Counted from the stretch's first letter, positions 32,344 to 43,652 are shown. The stretch: DNA of 64,000 nucleotides from Ascarosepion bandense (GCA_037127315.1 JBBBDQ010001918.1:3837501-3901500), one strand, 5' to 3'. A program made the numbers and translations. The notes: generated from the sequence alone by a model not told the origin.

Positions 32344-32757
32344 CCCTTGTTCCCTGTTTAGGATGTGGTTTCCGGATTTCTCTTTTCCAATCTTTTCATT
32401 TTTTTTTTTAACAATTGGAGTAGATAGATCCATCTATCACTCGGTTTGCACTACACCTACGTCTATTGAACAGGTTAAAAGGGTCATCCCTTGTTCCCTG
32501 TTTAGGATGTGGTTTCTGGCTTTCTCTTTTACAATCTTCTCACTTTTTTTTTTCAATTGGAGTAGATAGATCCATCTATCACCCGGTTTGCACTCCACCC
32601 ACGTCTATTGAACAGGTTAAAAGGGTCATCCCTTGTTCCCTGTTTAGGATTTGGTTTCCGGCTTTCTCTTTTCCAATCTTTTCACTATTATGTAGTCCCC
32701 TGCACATCAGTGGCGTTACCGCCTTGCTCGGGGTGATACGATTAAAAAAAAAAAGAG
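32344..32757 (+). mobile_element. Jockey/CR1-like LINE 3' end with 3-unit VNTR (J6)
   Basis: Three direct repeats begin TTGTTCCCTGTTTAGGAT at 32347, 32491 and 32633 (144 and 142 bp apart). Each contains CAATTGGAGTAGATAGATCC and CACGTCTATTGAACAGG, except that the last is cut short by the terminus. The terminus is CCCCTGCACATCAGTGGCGT..GGGGTGATACGATT plus an A-run, the family 3' end. No polymerase codons remain. Similar VNTRs occur at 42890 and 54060. Confidence 0.75.
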
Positions 32758-32936
32758 ACCAGGCTCGACATTGCTCAACTTTGGTGATAGGAAAGAAACC
32801 GATACTTGAACGTGATCTAGAGATAAAAACTTTAAACCACTCGTATACATCCAAGCTTAGAACACCTGATATTCCTAAGTGGTCATCCATCTTTATGGCG
32901 GTAAGCTCATTATACCATTCACGCACATCCAAGCTT
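32758..32936 (-). pseudogene. Continuation of the 5S-derived array
   Basis: It carries ACCAGGCTCGACATTGCTCA, AACTTTGGTGATAG and AACACCTGATATTCCTAAG with the same spacers as the array at 31640-32137. The LINE block 32138-32757 therefore sits inside what was one array. Confidence 0.65.
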
Positions 32937-33128
32937 AGAAAGAGGGAGATAACTCATGACTACCAAAAAGTAGCTTCGCACAAGGAATGAGAATGTTATA
33001 CATCATTTATCGTAAGGAAAGGGTTCGATTCGAAATTTCAGGCACCTGAAGTAACCGGAGCGTACATCGGCCAAAACGTCGTACAAATGGCAACCAAAAT
33101 GAGAAAAATAGTTCGAACAGTGTAAATA
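32937..33128 (+). repeat. Dispersed repeat family F, copy 3
   Basis: It has AGAGGGAGATAACTCATGAC, GGTTCGATTCGAAATTTCAG and CCAAAACGTCGTACAAATGG. It joins directly to the 5S-derived spacer on its left. Confidence 0.55.
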
Positions 33129-33242
33129 GTGGCTGGATTGATACCTTTCTCAAGATTATTTGTGCGCAAGTGAATTCAACAAGAATTCGAACACGGCTCT
33201 TCGATCTCTTGTGACGAGCCGTTAGCAACTGCACCACAAAGT
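33129..33242 (-). mobile_element. SINE family A, head fragment
   Basis: Only the head and first body block remain: GGTGCAGTTGCTAACGGCTC near 33235 and B-box GTGTTCGAATTC. Confidence 0.6.
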
Positions 33243-33305
33243 TTAGTACGCCGAAAAATTGCATTATCTGAGAGTGGAAGTTATAAAATTTAGTTTTGGT
33301 GTCCC

Positions 33306-33359
<54 letters not shown>

Positions 33360-34132
33360 AGGATTAATTCAAAGATGTTGAATGGCCATTTCGATATGAA
33401 GATCCCCACGGGGGATAACACATCACCTCAGCAACAGAAAAATCCTTTCAGAAACTGGAGAAAAATTAGTCTACTTTCCTTTTTAAATAGATTTGCAAAG
33501 AAATTAAAAAAGAAAATAAAAAGGAAAAATAAAGGAAAAGAAAAAGAAAAAGAAAAAGAAAAAGAAAAAAGAAAATAAAATAAACAAGAAAAGAAAAAAT
33601 TGACATCGTCTGGGTTCTCAAAAGAAGGAAAGAGAATTGTAACTTAAAAATTAACAGACAGCCGTGTTAAATCGACGTAAGGTTAAGCAACACGGAAAAA
33701 AGGTGGGAGATAAGAGAGATAAAGGAAGGAAGGGAGGGAAAAAGAAAAGAAAAGAAAGAAAATTTTTTTTAAATATTACAGACGCTGGACATATTCAAAA
33801 ACCTAATTTCCCAAAAACGTTGAAGTATTAGAAAAAGGCCTTTACTTAAAAAGGCATAATTATTTATAAAAGGGAATAAAAAAAATATAGGATTTAAAAT
33901 AAAATTATTTTTTTAAAAAATTAGGTCATTTGAATTAAACTAAATAAAGACAACGCTAGGTAAAAAAAAAAAAAAAAAAAATTCATTTACAATTATACAT
34001 ACATATAGAAGTACACACATACATACATACATATACACACACACACAATTCTACGATTAAGAATACATATATACATACACATACACACATACATTCAATT
34101 TCATACACACTTATATACACATACATGCGCAT

Positions 34133-34199
<67 letters not shown>

Positions 34200-34345
34200 A
34201 TTGCACACGGTAAAGTTTTACATTCTGTATGTTTTTTTTTTGTTTAACTATGATGTCTGCCGCTGCGTTACTTGCTTCTTGTTCGTTATCTGATATCTTT
34301 ACACATTTGGTTCATATTTTTGCTTGTTTAATATTAATGAGTAAT
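33243..34345. other. Unassigned A-rich sequence and microsatellites
   Basis: (TC)n/(TA)n at 33303-33352, AAAAAG runs around 33530-33580 and 33720-33770, an A-run at 33963-33980, and ACAC/ATAC plus (TA)n at 34000-34200. No supported gene. Confidence 0.5.
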
Positions 34346-34632
34346 GTCAGTTAATTGCCGTAGATAATATACGCTTGTTGGTCATGTCTCTTTGGGACAT
34401 GACTGAATAGACAGAAGGTGTTTTTCCCGCAGTAGGTCGCCATAAATTTCTCCCCTAGACTGTTTGCCAACCAAGGCTATACAAAACCCAATCTGTCCTG
34501 CTATTCAACCCATACAGAAGATGGATTAATACCTTTTTCAAGAGTATTTGTCCGTAAGTGAATTAAACGAATTCGAATGGAATTCGAAGATGGCTCTCAG
34601 ATTACTCATTCCGAACCAATATCAAATACACC
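34346..34632 (-). mobile_element. SINE family A, diverged copy
   Basis: Tail (GTCAGTTAATTGCCGTAG, CATGTCTCTTTGGGACATG), body, and a head with GAATTCGAAGATGG instead of the usual order. The A-box is degraded. Confidence 0.7.
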
Positions 34633-35157
34633 TGAGTCGTTTGAAATATTCCATCAGCTTTTTGGACAAGTGTATATGTTTACGATGTTTCATGCCTCTT
34701 CAATTTACTAAAAACCAAATCTTGACTTTCCAAAATTTCGTCACAAATTACGCAAGTGAGATGGTGGTGGATTTCCTTCACTGCATATGAAACCGAATGA
34801 GAATTAATCTTAATTATGTTGACGAATAATTATTTTTAATTTGGTTAGTGGACGAAGAATTTTTCAACACACTAGCGTCGTCTTCTAATTGCTGTTTTTT
34901 TTTTTATTATTAAAAACTTGTCCATTTCAAGTGAACACTACGTACTAAAAACAAACAAAAAGTGCATTACGAACACCACATCCGCACTGCATTTTCGGGC
35001 AAAATTCAATACCTGCACAATGAGGGACTGATGAGTCATTGCCGAAATCAACTTCAGGTGATTTCGTCATATATCGGTGTTCCTCAACAAATCCTTATCA
35101 AATGACAGCATGATTAGAACGTGCCGCGGGACCGCATTTCGCGCAGCCTACCCACTT
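34633..35157. other. Unassigned sequence
   Basis: No recognised family and no motif-bearing frame. Confidence 0.35.
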
Positions 35158-36230
35158 TAAAGAATTGATGGAGATACTCGGCTGCCTTGACATATTTGGG
35201 AAAAACTTAAGAGTAATCAAGAATCTTTACTGGCAGCAAACCGCTTGCATACGGACAGCTAATGAATTGAGTAGATATACAAAGATAGAAAGGGACGTAA
35301 GACAAGGATGCGTCTTTTCACCGGATCTGTTCAACTTGTACAGCGAGAATATGTTGAGGACCCTAGAAGTTATGCCTGGATTCGTAATCGGAAACCACAA
35401 TTTAAACAACCTATGGTACGCAGACGATGCAGTGCTGATAGCAGATACAGAAAGGAAACCACAAGACCTCCTACAGAAGGTAGCTGAAGAAAGTAACAAG
35501 AAAGGACTAGAAATAAACTTTAAGAAAACCGAATGCATGGTCATCGGCAAAAAGGGTAGCCCAGTATGCCAAATACAGGTCGGAGATACTAGAATAAAGC
35601 AGGCACAAAAATTTAAATACCTGGAAAGTGTTCTAACAGAAGACGGAAAGTGTGACACAGAGATCCGAAGGCGAATTGGCATGGCGAAAGAAGCATTCCA
35701 GAAGTTGAGTAAAGTATTAAGAAACAGGAAAATTTCGCTAGAAACAAGGAAGAGTGTACTGGATTGCTACATGCTGTCCGTTCTTCAATATGGCAGTGAA
35801 TGCTGGACAATATCATAAAAAATGAAGGAAAAATTCGAAGCAACTGAAATGTGGTTCTACAGAAGGATGCTGCGAATATCATGGATCGAGCATGTGAGCA
35901 ATGATGAGGTCTTAGAAATGATGGAAACAAAAAGGAAATTAATACTGAGCATCAGGAAGAGACAGTTGAAGTTCCTGGGACATACAATGAGGAAAGAGGG
36001 GTTGGAGAACCTGATACTAACAGGCCAGATAGAAGGAAATAGAGACAGGGGAAAGCAACAGATAACGTATTTTAAGGACCTAATCAGGTGGATGACGGAA
36101 CAGGATTGCATGGTGTAACAGAAGAAGTCGTGCCCAGAGCCACTAGGGATAGGGAAATGTGGAAAGCCATGATCGCCTACGTCCTGAAGAGACAGGGCAC
36201 ATAGAAGAAGAAGAAGGAGAAGAATATGTT
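35158..36230 (+). mobile_element. RTE (BovB-like) reverse transcriptase, 5'-truncated copy
   Basis: The frame opens at 35165 in MEILGCLDIFGKNLRVIKNL and includes VRQGCVFSPDLFN, the RT block before the catalytic centre. The YADD box follows (WYADDAVLIADTE), then KKTECMVIG, IGMAKEAFQKLSKVLRNRKI and LQYGSECWTIS. A TAA at 35816-35818 stops the frame. It resumes in phase with MKEKFEATEMWFYRRMLRIS through GHTMRKEGLENLILTGQIEG to 36115, where a frameshift precedes the last codons. The GGGCACATAGAAGAAG terminus is at 36200. The endonuclease and RT N-terminal parts are missing. It retains the 23 residues that the copy at 57-59 kb has lost. Confidence 0.88.
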
Positions 36231-36249
36231 GATTTATTATGAAAATAAT

Positions 36250-36645
36250 ATGTTTTTTTTAATCACTTCTCTTCCAAGCAAGAAGTACTACCATTGGTTC
36301 ACAGGGCCTACGTAAGAGAGTGAAAGGTTACATAATAGCAGATCGAAGGGTGCTAGGGAATGGTTAAGATATGGATGGGAATACTGGTGTGAAGAGAGTT
36401 GCGTGAGAGTAAATTGAAACTGGAGAATAACAAGATACAGGGATGTTGGGGAAAGGATAAGAGAGTCAAGGGGATAAGAGATGGCAATTGATGTTGCATT
36501 TAAACTCCTAGAGATTGTTGTTATCAGGTAAGCAAGAATACAGAAAAGAGTTCCACAGGTATGAAATGCGAGAAAAGAAGCTGTTGGAGTAGAAGTGGGT
36601 TATATTTGATTGACAATAAAAGTGTGTGATATTTTCTTTACTATG
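36250..36645 (-). mobile_element. Jockey/CR1-like LINE 3' end (J5)
   Basis: Plus strand: T-run, AATCACTTCTCTTCCAAGCA, then GGCAATTGATGTTGCATTTA and GTATGAAATGCGAGAAAAGA, matching J1 and J2 positions. Polymerase codons are too damaged to read continuously. Confidence 0.6.
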
Positions 36646-36735
36646 ATTTATCGAGTAATTCACACAATTAAAATAAATGGGGCGTCTACATAAATATGAA
36701 ATGTCAACTATAATAAAGTTTTAATATTAATAATG

Positions 36736-36737
<2 letters not shown>

Positions 36738-36785
<48 letters not shown>
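36738..36785. repeat. (TA)n microsatellite
   Basis: Pure TA run adjoining the 5' end of a Helitron-like copy. Confidence 0.9.
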
Positions 36786-36787
<2 letters not shown>

Positions 36788-37210
36788 CTTATTTATAAAT
36801 GGAACTTTGTCTGTGTGTGTGTCCGTTACCTATAGATTCCGAAACGGCTGAACCGATTTTCTTGAACATTTACACAGTTGTACTATAAGCATCTACGAGT
36901 GTTCTTAGCTAGGTTTTATGTCGAGGTACCCCCGATAAATATCGAAAATCGATAATCGAAAAAATCGGGTTATAGAAAGAGTGGTCCGATTTTAATCAAA
37001 TTTGATACACTCATAGACAATTACATAAGAAACGATGTTCGTGTGTGTGTCTGTTTATCTGTCTGTATGTCCTTTATACAAATCCACAATTTTTATCCGA
37101 TTCTCACCAAACTTCGCACAAATATTCTTTAGGCTGAGTCTGAGCTCCAGGACCATGGATTAGTTTTAAAGCTTTCATTACACCCGCGTAACGCCGGGCT
37201 ATACTGCTAG
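36786..37210 (+). mobile_element. Helitron-like element, copy H3
   Basis: Same order as the copy at 12654, with the first bases missing (starts ACTTATTTATAAATGG). It lacks the internal (TA)n segment: the sequence jumps from ACGATGTTC to the GTGTGTGTGT block. It ends CGCCGGGCTATACTGCTAG before a T. Confidence 0.6.

Positions 37211-37296
<86 letters not shown>
37211..37296. repeat. (TA)n microsatellite
   Basis: TA run broken once by TTGAGA near 37243. It starts immediately after the Helitron-like terminus. Confidence 0.9.
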
Positions 37297-37301
<5 letters not shown>

Positions 37302-37391
37302 TTAGAAATAGTGGTTGTTCCAACGAGAGAAATTGGTATAAATGAAAAGTCTGAGAAGTCGTAAACATTTTGCTTTAAGTGTAGAATTATT

Positions 37392-37567
37392 GTTATGTCA
37401 TTTTTCATCATAATGCGATTTCTGCTATCGTTGCACAACCTACAAAATCTGTGGAAAAACCTAAGGCAGGTTGTAGTGTGTTGTTATGGCTCCATTTCAT
37501 GTTTTTTCTATCTCTCATAACACCCCTAGCGTTAGGCAAAGTTTTCCTTAGTGTGTGGGCTGATGGC
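37392..37567 (-). mobile_element. R2-like LINE 3' UTR and last codons (G5)
   Basis: Plus strand TTGCACAACCTACAAAATCT, AAACCTAAGGCAGGTTGTAG, ATGGCTCCATTTCATG and CCCCTAGCGTTAGGCAAAG are the reverse complement of the G2 3' region. Only the last endonuclease codons remain. Confidence 0.65.
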
Positions 37568-37699
37568 AACGAGATAACTTGTTTCAGAATGAAAAATATT
37601 TATAAGTTCTACAATATAATTGTATTAAACACTTTTTAATACAACTGTGTACTGGTTTAATTTAATTATGACAAAAATATAACTGATTAACTAGTTATA

Positions 37700-37731
<32 letters not shown>

Positions 37732-38478
37732 GTAGTAGTAGTAGTAGTAGTAGTACCTCCACAGTAACGCGATACGTAAGCGTAGAAATAAATTTTAAAA
37801 CTTGAAAAATCGTTCTAGAAGCTTTTATTTAAAATTTTATTTTCCAGCTAATAAGTTAAATTTAATATTTCTAATTGTCAAAATACATATATACTATATT
37901 TCAAAACTAATTTAAATTGACTGGAAAAGATCCTTTTTTTGTCTTTAAAAATCGATGATTTTAAATATATGTAGTTCTTTTTCAGAAAAAAAAAACTTTC
38001 AAAAATAAAATATACTTTTCTGACAATTTTTTTAATAATTATTAGTGTAATTAACCTGATTTGAGACAAATATTATTTACTTTTGTTTAAAATATTTGTT
38101 TAACACGGGTAAGGTGTTTAATTAGGGTACTGAAAGCTTTTTTGACAGCCTGGCAGCTTTTTGACAAAAAGAAATTTAAGTACGCGTAAAAATATCTGTA
38201 AAATTATTTGAGGAATATAACGTGAGCGACTTTTTTTTAGATATAATTTTGAAACTATCCTGTAATTTTAAAAATTTAGGAAAATGTTCTCCATAAAATA
38301 ATATTTTATTGAATTTTATGTACTTGGGCTTTGGATTTACTAAATGTTCCGCTCTAATTTACTATTAATGTCTTGTATGGAAGGTCGTATTTACAAAAAT
38401 CGTACAAACACTCAAACAGATACATCCATGCGTGCGTCTATATAAATGTGTGCTTGTGTTTATATGTGTGTGTGTGTA

Positions 38479-38480
<2 letters not shown>
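37568..38480. other. Unassigned AT-rich sequence with ATT/GTA run
   Basis: A (TTA)n then (GTA)n run lies at 37700-37755. The rest is AT-rich without coding potential. Confidence 0.4.

Positions 38481-38481
<1 letters not shown>

Positions 38482-38533
<52 letters not shown>
38482..38533. repeat. (GA)n microsatellite
   Basis: Uninterrupted GA run of about 26 repeats, after a short TG run. Confidence 0.95.
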
Positions 38534-38537
<4 letters not shown>

Positions 38538-38799
38538 AAATAATTGAATGTACGTTTTATGGAAGATTTTAATGTTTCTGGCGAAATCCAATCGTGAATT
38601 GGCGCATCGGATCCACTAGAGGGAATGTCGTAAAATTAAATTATCCGGACGCACCTGTTTCTCTATGAATATCTGACCTCATCCCTAGGATTAACTTCTC
38701 TTGTTTTCAATTATAAACTTTCTCCTTTTTCTCTCCTTGAATCGCTTTGCTTTGCTCTTCGTCGTAGTCGTCTCTTTCTGAGTATATATTTGTTTTATT

Positions 38800-40273
38800 T
38801 TCTCTCTCTCAGTATATATTTATGTTTTATTCTCTCTCTCTCTCTTTCTCTTTCTCTCTCTCTCTTCACATCTTTTTTCTGTCTCATTTTTCTCTCTCCC
38901 TCCTTCTGTCTTTCTTTCTCTCTCTCTCTCTCTCTCAACTTCTTTGTTTACCTCTTTTTGTCTTTCTCTGTCTCTCTCCTCCCCAAAACTCTTCCTGCCC
39001 TTTACCCCACACTCACTCTTGATATCGTTCGTTTTCTCTTTCTCGGTCTCTCTCTCTCTCTCTCTCTCTCTCCCGCTTTGTTTTCCTAGTCTTTCTTTAT
39101 TTCACTTCCTCTCTCGATCTCTTCATCATCTTTCTCTTTCTCTCCCGATTTTTCAATCTTTTGCTTCTGTGTTCCTCGTCTTTTTCCCACCTCCTCTCAC
39201 CCAACCTCGTTCAATTACATTTTTCTTCGTCTCTGTCACTCTCTCTCTCCCCCCTTCTCTCTTATTCTTTCTCAATCTTTTTCTTTTTCATCTTCGTCTT
39301 TCACTTTCTCTCCATAGTTTATTCTCACTTCATCATCATTCTCCATCCACTTTCTCTCTTTCTCTCTCTCTCTCTCCTCTCTCTCTCATTCTTTCTCAAT
39401 CTCTTTCTTTTTAATCATCGTCTTTCACTTTCTCTCCCTAGTTTATTTACACTTCATAATCTTTCTCCATCCACTCTCTCTTTCTCAATCTGTCCTCTCT
39501 CTCCCATTCTTTCTCAATCTTTTTCTTTTTCATCTTCGTCTTTCACTTTCTCTCCCTAGTTTATTCTCACTTCATCATCTTTCTCCATCCACTCTCTCTT
39601 TCTTTTTTTTTCTATTTTTCTCTCTCCCCCTCTCTCTCATTCTTTCTCATTCTTTTTCTTTTTCATCCTCGTCTTTCACCTTTTCTCCCTAGATTATACT
39701 CACTTCATCATTTTTCTCCATCCACTCTCTCTTTCTCTCTTTCTCTCTCCCCCTCTCTCTCTCTCTCTTATTCTTTCTCAATCTTTTTCCTTTTCATCCT
39801 CGTCTCCCCACTCTCTCTCATTCTTTCTCATTCTTTTTCTTTTTCATCCTCGTCTTTCATTTTTCTCCCTAGATTATTCTCACTTCATTATTTTTCTCCA
39901 TCCACTCTCTCTTTCTCTCTCCCCCTCTCTCTCTCATTCTTTCTCATTCTTTTTATTTTTCATCCTCGTCTTTCACCTTTTCTCCCTAGATTATTCTCAC
40001 TTCATCATTTTTCTCCATCCACTCTCTCTTTCTCTCTTTCTCTCTCCCCCTCTCTCTCTCTCTCTCATTCTTTCTCAATCTTTTAACTTTTCATCCTCGT
40101 CTTTCACTTTCTCTCTCACTTCATCATCTTTCTCCATCCACTCTCTCTTTCTTTTTTTCTATTTCTCTCTCTCCCCCCTCTCTCTCATTCTTTCTCATTC
40201 TTTTTCTTTTTCATCCTCGTCTTTCATTTTTCTCCCTAGATTATTCTCACTTCATTATTTTTCTCTCCATCCA

Positions 40274-40309
<36 letters not shown>

Positions 40310-40440
40310 TATTCTTTCTCAATCTTTTTCCTTTTCATCCTCGTCTTTCACTTTCTCTCCCTAGTTTATTCCCACTTCATCATCTTTCTCCATCCACTCT
40401 CTCTCTCTCTCTCTCTTTCCCTTTTCTCTTCCTCTCTCTA
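38800..40440. repeat. TC-rich minisatellite with 110-180-bp units
   Basis: After irregular TC-rich sequence (38800-39240), about nine units follow. Each has CATTCTTTCTCAATCTTTTT, TTTCATCCTCGTCTTTCA, TCTCCCTAG..TTATTCTCAC and TTTCTCCATCCACTCTCTCT, ended by a variable (TC)n. The word CTCCATCCACTCTCTCT recurs near 39464, 39576, 39718, 39898, 40016, 40134, 40267 and 40392. The plus strand is almost purely pyrimidine. Ser/Leu/Phe-rich frames here are artefacts. Confidence 0.9.
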
Positions 40441-40730
40441 TATATTCATTTTGAACATCTTTGCTTCTTCATCCTTCACATTTTTCTTTTTCTTTCACAT
40501 TCTCTCTCGAACATTATTTTCGTTCGCTTTCAATGAACGGCCTGCTTCTAATAAACTCTCATTTCAGCTGGCGCGATTGCCCAGATAAATCAAATTAGTA
40601 AAATAACAAACTTGGTAAAAGCTAAAAAAAAAAAAAAAATTCAAGCAACAGCTGAACAACACCTTCCTGTAACTAATTCTTCATGCAATCCTCTACTTTT
40701 ACAAGAAACAGATGAGGATCTAAATGGAAT
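40441..40730. other. Unassigned sequence after the TC array
   Basis: Less repetitive, with an A-run at 40625-40639. No supported gene. Confidence 0.35.
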
Positions 40731-40997
40731 CAGTCAGTTAAGTGCTATACGTGGTACGATCATGTCCCGAAAGGGATATGACTGATTGGGTACAATTTTC
40801 TCGCAGTAGGATGCCATTACTTTCTGCGGTGGACTAGTCGCCAACCAAGGCTATAGAACCCAATCTGTCCTGCTATTTATCCCATAGCTAGAGGCATAAG
40901 ATTGGATTAATACCTTTCCCAATGGTATTTGCGCGTAAATGAATACAACGAATTCAACATGAATCCGAGCCGATATCCACTGCACCACAACGCAAAT
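40731..40997 (-). mobile_element. SINE family A, internally deleted head
   Basis: Tail and body are complete. The B-box region is deleted: AATTCAACATGAATCCGAGC joins body to A-box (GTGGTGCAGTGGATATCGG near 40990). Confidence 0.75.
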
Positions 40998-41034
40998 GGA
41001 ATACTATAGTCCTATTTAGGCAGGAGCTGCCCAG

Positions 41035-41690
41035 TCCTCATTTTCTAATCCTGATAGAGTTCAAAGGCGTCTTTGAGTCCTTGTTAGAGAAGAATTATTT
41101 CTCACCCTCTAATCTCTCCCCCACAGGCGTAGGTCCCGACGAATCCAGCCACTTTCTCTCCGGCGAGATGTGGCTTCCTTCTGTCCCTTCTACCAAGATT
41201 TCCATAGTTTCTGATCCGACGAACTTAAATCACTGATCCCCCTGCCACAAGAATTTACTCGTGCAACCTGACTGGCAACAAGGTCCCACCCATTTACAGT
41301 TAGATAAACCAAATGCAGCCGACAATTCTACTCCAACTGCTTCTTTTCTCGCACTTCCTGCCTGTGGAACTCCCTTCCATATACTTGCTTTCCTGACGGC
41401 TACAACCTCCAGGAATTTAAATGCAATGTCAATTTCCATCTTTTATCCACTTGACTCTAGTTCTTTCTACATCACCCAATATATCTTGTTCTTTTCTTTT
41501 CTTTCTACCTTCGCAACGTTCTTTAATCCAGTGTTCCCATCCTTCTCTTGCTCTTTCTCTGACACCATCTGTAACTGGTTGTCTTTCTCTTCACTCTCCT
41601 CCTGCTTAAACTTTAACTCTCTTATGTAGCCCCCTGCACAGCAGTGGCGGTACTGCCTTGCTTGGGGTAAAACGATTAAAAAATTGGAAA
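41035..41690 (+). mobile_element. Jockey/CR1-like LINE C-terminus and 3' end (J7)
   Basis: In one plus frame around 41285-41450 it reads RSHPFTVR, stop, TKCSRQFYSNCFFSRTSCLW and NSLPYTCFPDGYNLQEFKCN, the same C-terminal block as J1. The 3' UTR runs to CCCCCTGCACAGCAGTGGCG..GCTTGGGGTAAAACGATT plus A-run at 41687. One in-frame stop and further shifts upstream show decay. 41035-41260 is attributed only by position. Confidence 0.7.
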
Positions 41691-41749
41691 GTTTTATGGT
41701 GAAATAACACCTATTCTTCAGATAATTAACTCTCCCTCCTATATTAACT

Positions 41750-41816
41750 CGAGAAGTTCTTGGGAAGTTCTTGGGAAGTTCTTGGGAAGTTCTTAGGAGT
41801 TCTTAGAAGTTCGAGA
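41750..41816. repeat. Short 11-12-bp tandem repeat
   Basis: AAGTTCTTGGG is repeated about four times, then degenerate units. The block is bracketed by CTCGAGAAGTTC and GAAGTTCGAGAG. Confidence 0.8.
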
Positions 41817-41924
41817 GAAAAAATGAATTAGCGAAGAGAATTAAAAAAAAGATATTATCTTAAAGCCAAATATGATGACTGGTGTAGTTACGTATCGGTA
41901 AATAGAGTGAAAGATCAATGCTCA

Positions 41925-41956
41925 AGCCAAGACATTTTAATGCTGATTTTCTACTT

Positions 41957-42009
<53 letters not shown>

Positions 42010-42243
42010 CTCACATATATATATATATATTTATATATATATATAACGAAAATAAATTTAATGCTGATTTTCTACTTAATTCTCTCTCTTTCTCTCTCTC
42101 TCTCTGTCTATCTCTTTGTCTCTCTCTATGCTCATATATATATATTTATATATATATATATAACGAAAATAAATTTAATGCTGATTTTCTACTTAACTCT
42201 CTCTCTCTCTCTCTCTCTCTCTACTCATATATATATATATATT

Positions 42244-42280
<37 letters not shown>

Positions 42281-42345
42281 CGAAAATAAATTTCACACAC
42301 TCACATACACTTACACACACGCACATATATATATATATGTCACTG
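41925..42345. repeat. Compound repeat: ~120-bp unit with (TC)n and (TA)n
   Basis: Three units each read TTTAATGCTGATTTTCTACT, TAACTC, (TC)n, TACTCATATATA.., (TA)n, then ACGAAAATAAAT (starts near 41938, 42058 and 42175). A CA/TA tail follows to 42345. Confidence 0.85.
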
Positions 42346-42429
42346 CGTTTAAGCATTTTATTGACAATTAAGAAAGAAATCTGATAATTATATAAGAAAA
42401 GTGAGAGTTCAATGTTCTAGCTAAGATAT

Positions 42430-43289
42430 TGTTGTGGATCTTCGTCGGCAATTTGTGGCGGAGTTCTGGCGAAATTTCGCCGCAAAGTTGTAGTGACCGG
42501 TTTGTGCCTGAAGTAAGAAACGGAACAAGGAGGTAGGTACAAAAGAGTATATTAGTATAAGAAGAAATCATGATATTCAAAAGAAATGTAAGTCATAAGT
42601 AATATAGAAATAAGTAAATGCGAAGTAGTATTACGCTGCCTGACTAGTAGCTGTCGTTAAGTGATGTACTTGACTGCTGTACTTGACTGCTCTCTAGAGG
42701 TAACGCAGGTAATTTATATATAAAATATAAAATATTCTTAAAAGTAAGTCATTTTTTCTCTTGCTTAATTTGAAATTTCCCGTGCTTAATTCAACGTTTA
42801 GTTTTGTTTTTTTTAAATTGACAAAGATTTTTCTGGTTATCGGACTTTAAGTTATATCTTACCAGTTCACCGCTCTATTTTTTTCTCCAATTGGAGTAGA
42901 TAGACTAAACTATCGCCCGCTTCACACACCACCCACGTCTATTGAACAGGTGAAGAGGCTCATCCCTTGTTCCCTGTTTAGGATGTGGTTTCCGGCTTTC
43001 TATTTCCAATCTTTTTACTCTTTTCTTTTTTCTTTTTTTTTTTTTCAATTGGAGTAGATAGACTAAACTATCGCCCGCTTCACACTCCACCCATGTCTAT
43101 TGAACAGATGAAGAGGCTCATCCCCTGTTCCCTGTCTAGGATGTGGTTTCCGGCTTTCTCTTTTCTAATCTTTTCACTCCTACGTAGCCCCCTGTATATC
43201 AGTGGCGTTACCGCATTGCTTGGGGTGATATGATTAGAAAAAAAAAATAAGAGGAAGAGTCCATATCCTCGTAGGAGGTCACCATAATA
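42430..43289. mobile_element. LTR (family L-B) with GATAT duplication and nested LINE
   Basis: The ends match the solo LTR at 26964: TGTTGTGGATC..GCAATTTGTGG at 42430 and GAGGAAGAGTCC..GTAGGAGGTCACCATAATA at 43289. GATAT flanks both sides (42425-42429 and 43290-43294). The LTR is split at about 42725/43243 by a Jockey/CR1-like LINE 3' end. Removing the insert leaves about 340 bp, close to the 314 bp of the other copy. Confidence 0.8.
42726..43243 (+). mobile_element. Jockey/CR1-like LINE 3' end with 2-unit VNTR (J8), inside an LTR
   Basis: VNTR units begin at about 42967 and 43125 (TTGTTCCCTGTTTAGGATG and its variant) with CAATTGGAGTAGATAGACTA between. The terminus is CCCCCTGTATATCAGTGGCG..GGGGTGATATGATTAG plus A-run, joining directly to LTR sequence AATAAGAGGAAGAG. 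The start of the insert is approximate. Confidence 0.75.
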
Positions 43290-43408
43290 GATATAGATGC
43301 TAATTTTCGAAGTAGGTGAAGTTTTTCTTCTTGAATAAACCGGATATAAAGTAACTGTGTATGTCTGTTTATCTGTCTGTGTGAACATCTCTCTCTCTCT
43401 TTATCTAT

Positions 43409-43646
43409 ACAATGGGTGGACAGAGTAAGGGAAACAACTTAAGATTTCAGGCAATTTTGTTTCAATATAGGGGTAGAGGCGCCCTTGGTAGTAATTACAG
43501 CTTGAATTCTGTGTGTGATTGACTCGTACAAAGTTTAAATTTTTCCCCACTGTAATTTTTATTCATTCTTCAGCTTAAACAGTTTCCAAATCTTTCAATG
43601 ATGATGGTGAAGGATATCGACTCCTCACTACTATTTCGTCCACCTC

Positions 43647-43652
<6 letters not shown>
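43409..43652. mobile_element. MITE-like element with inverted ends
   Basis: The left end TACAATGGGTGGACAGAG and the inverted right end TACAGGAGGTGGACGAAATA agree as imperfect terminal inverted repeats around 240 bp of non-coding DNA, in a TA context. This is typical of a deletion derivative of a Tc1/mariner-type transposon. The right end adjoins a (TA)n run. Confidence 0.6.

Noticed and set aside
38790..39559. Ser/Leu/Phe-rich frames up to 156 codons
   Set aside because: Translations of the TC-rich minisatellite in several overlapping frames.
41750..41816. Heat-shock element cluster (GAA/TTC repeats)
   Set aside because: GAAGTTC has a one-base gap instead of the two-base gap of the nGAAnnTTCn motif, and no gene is nearby.
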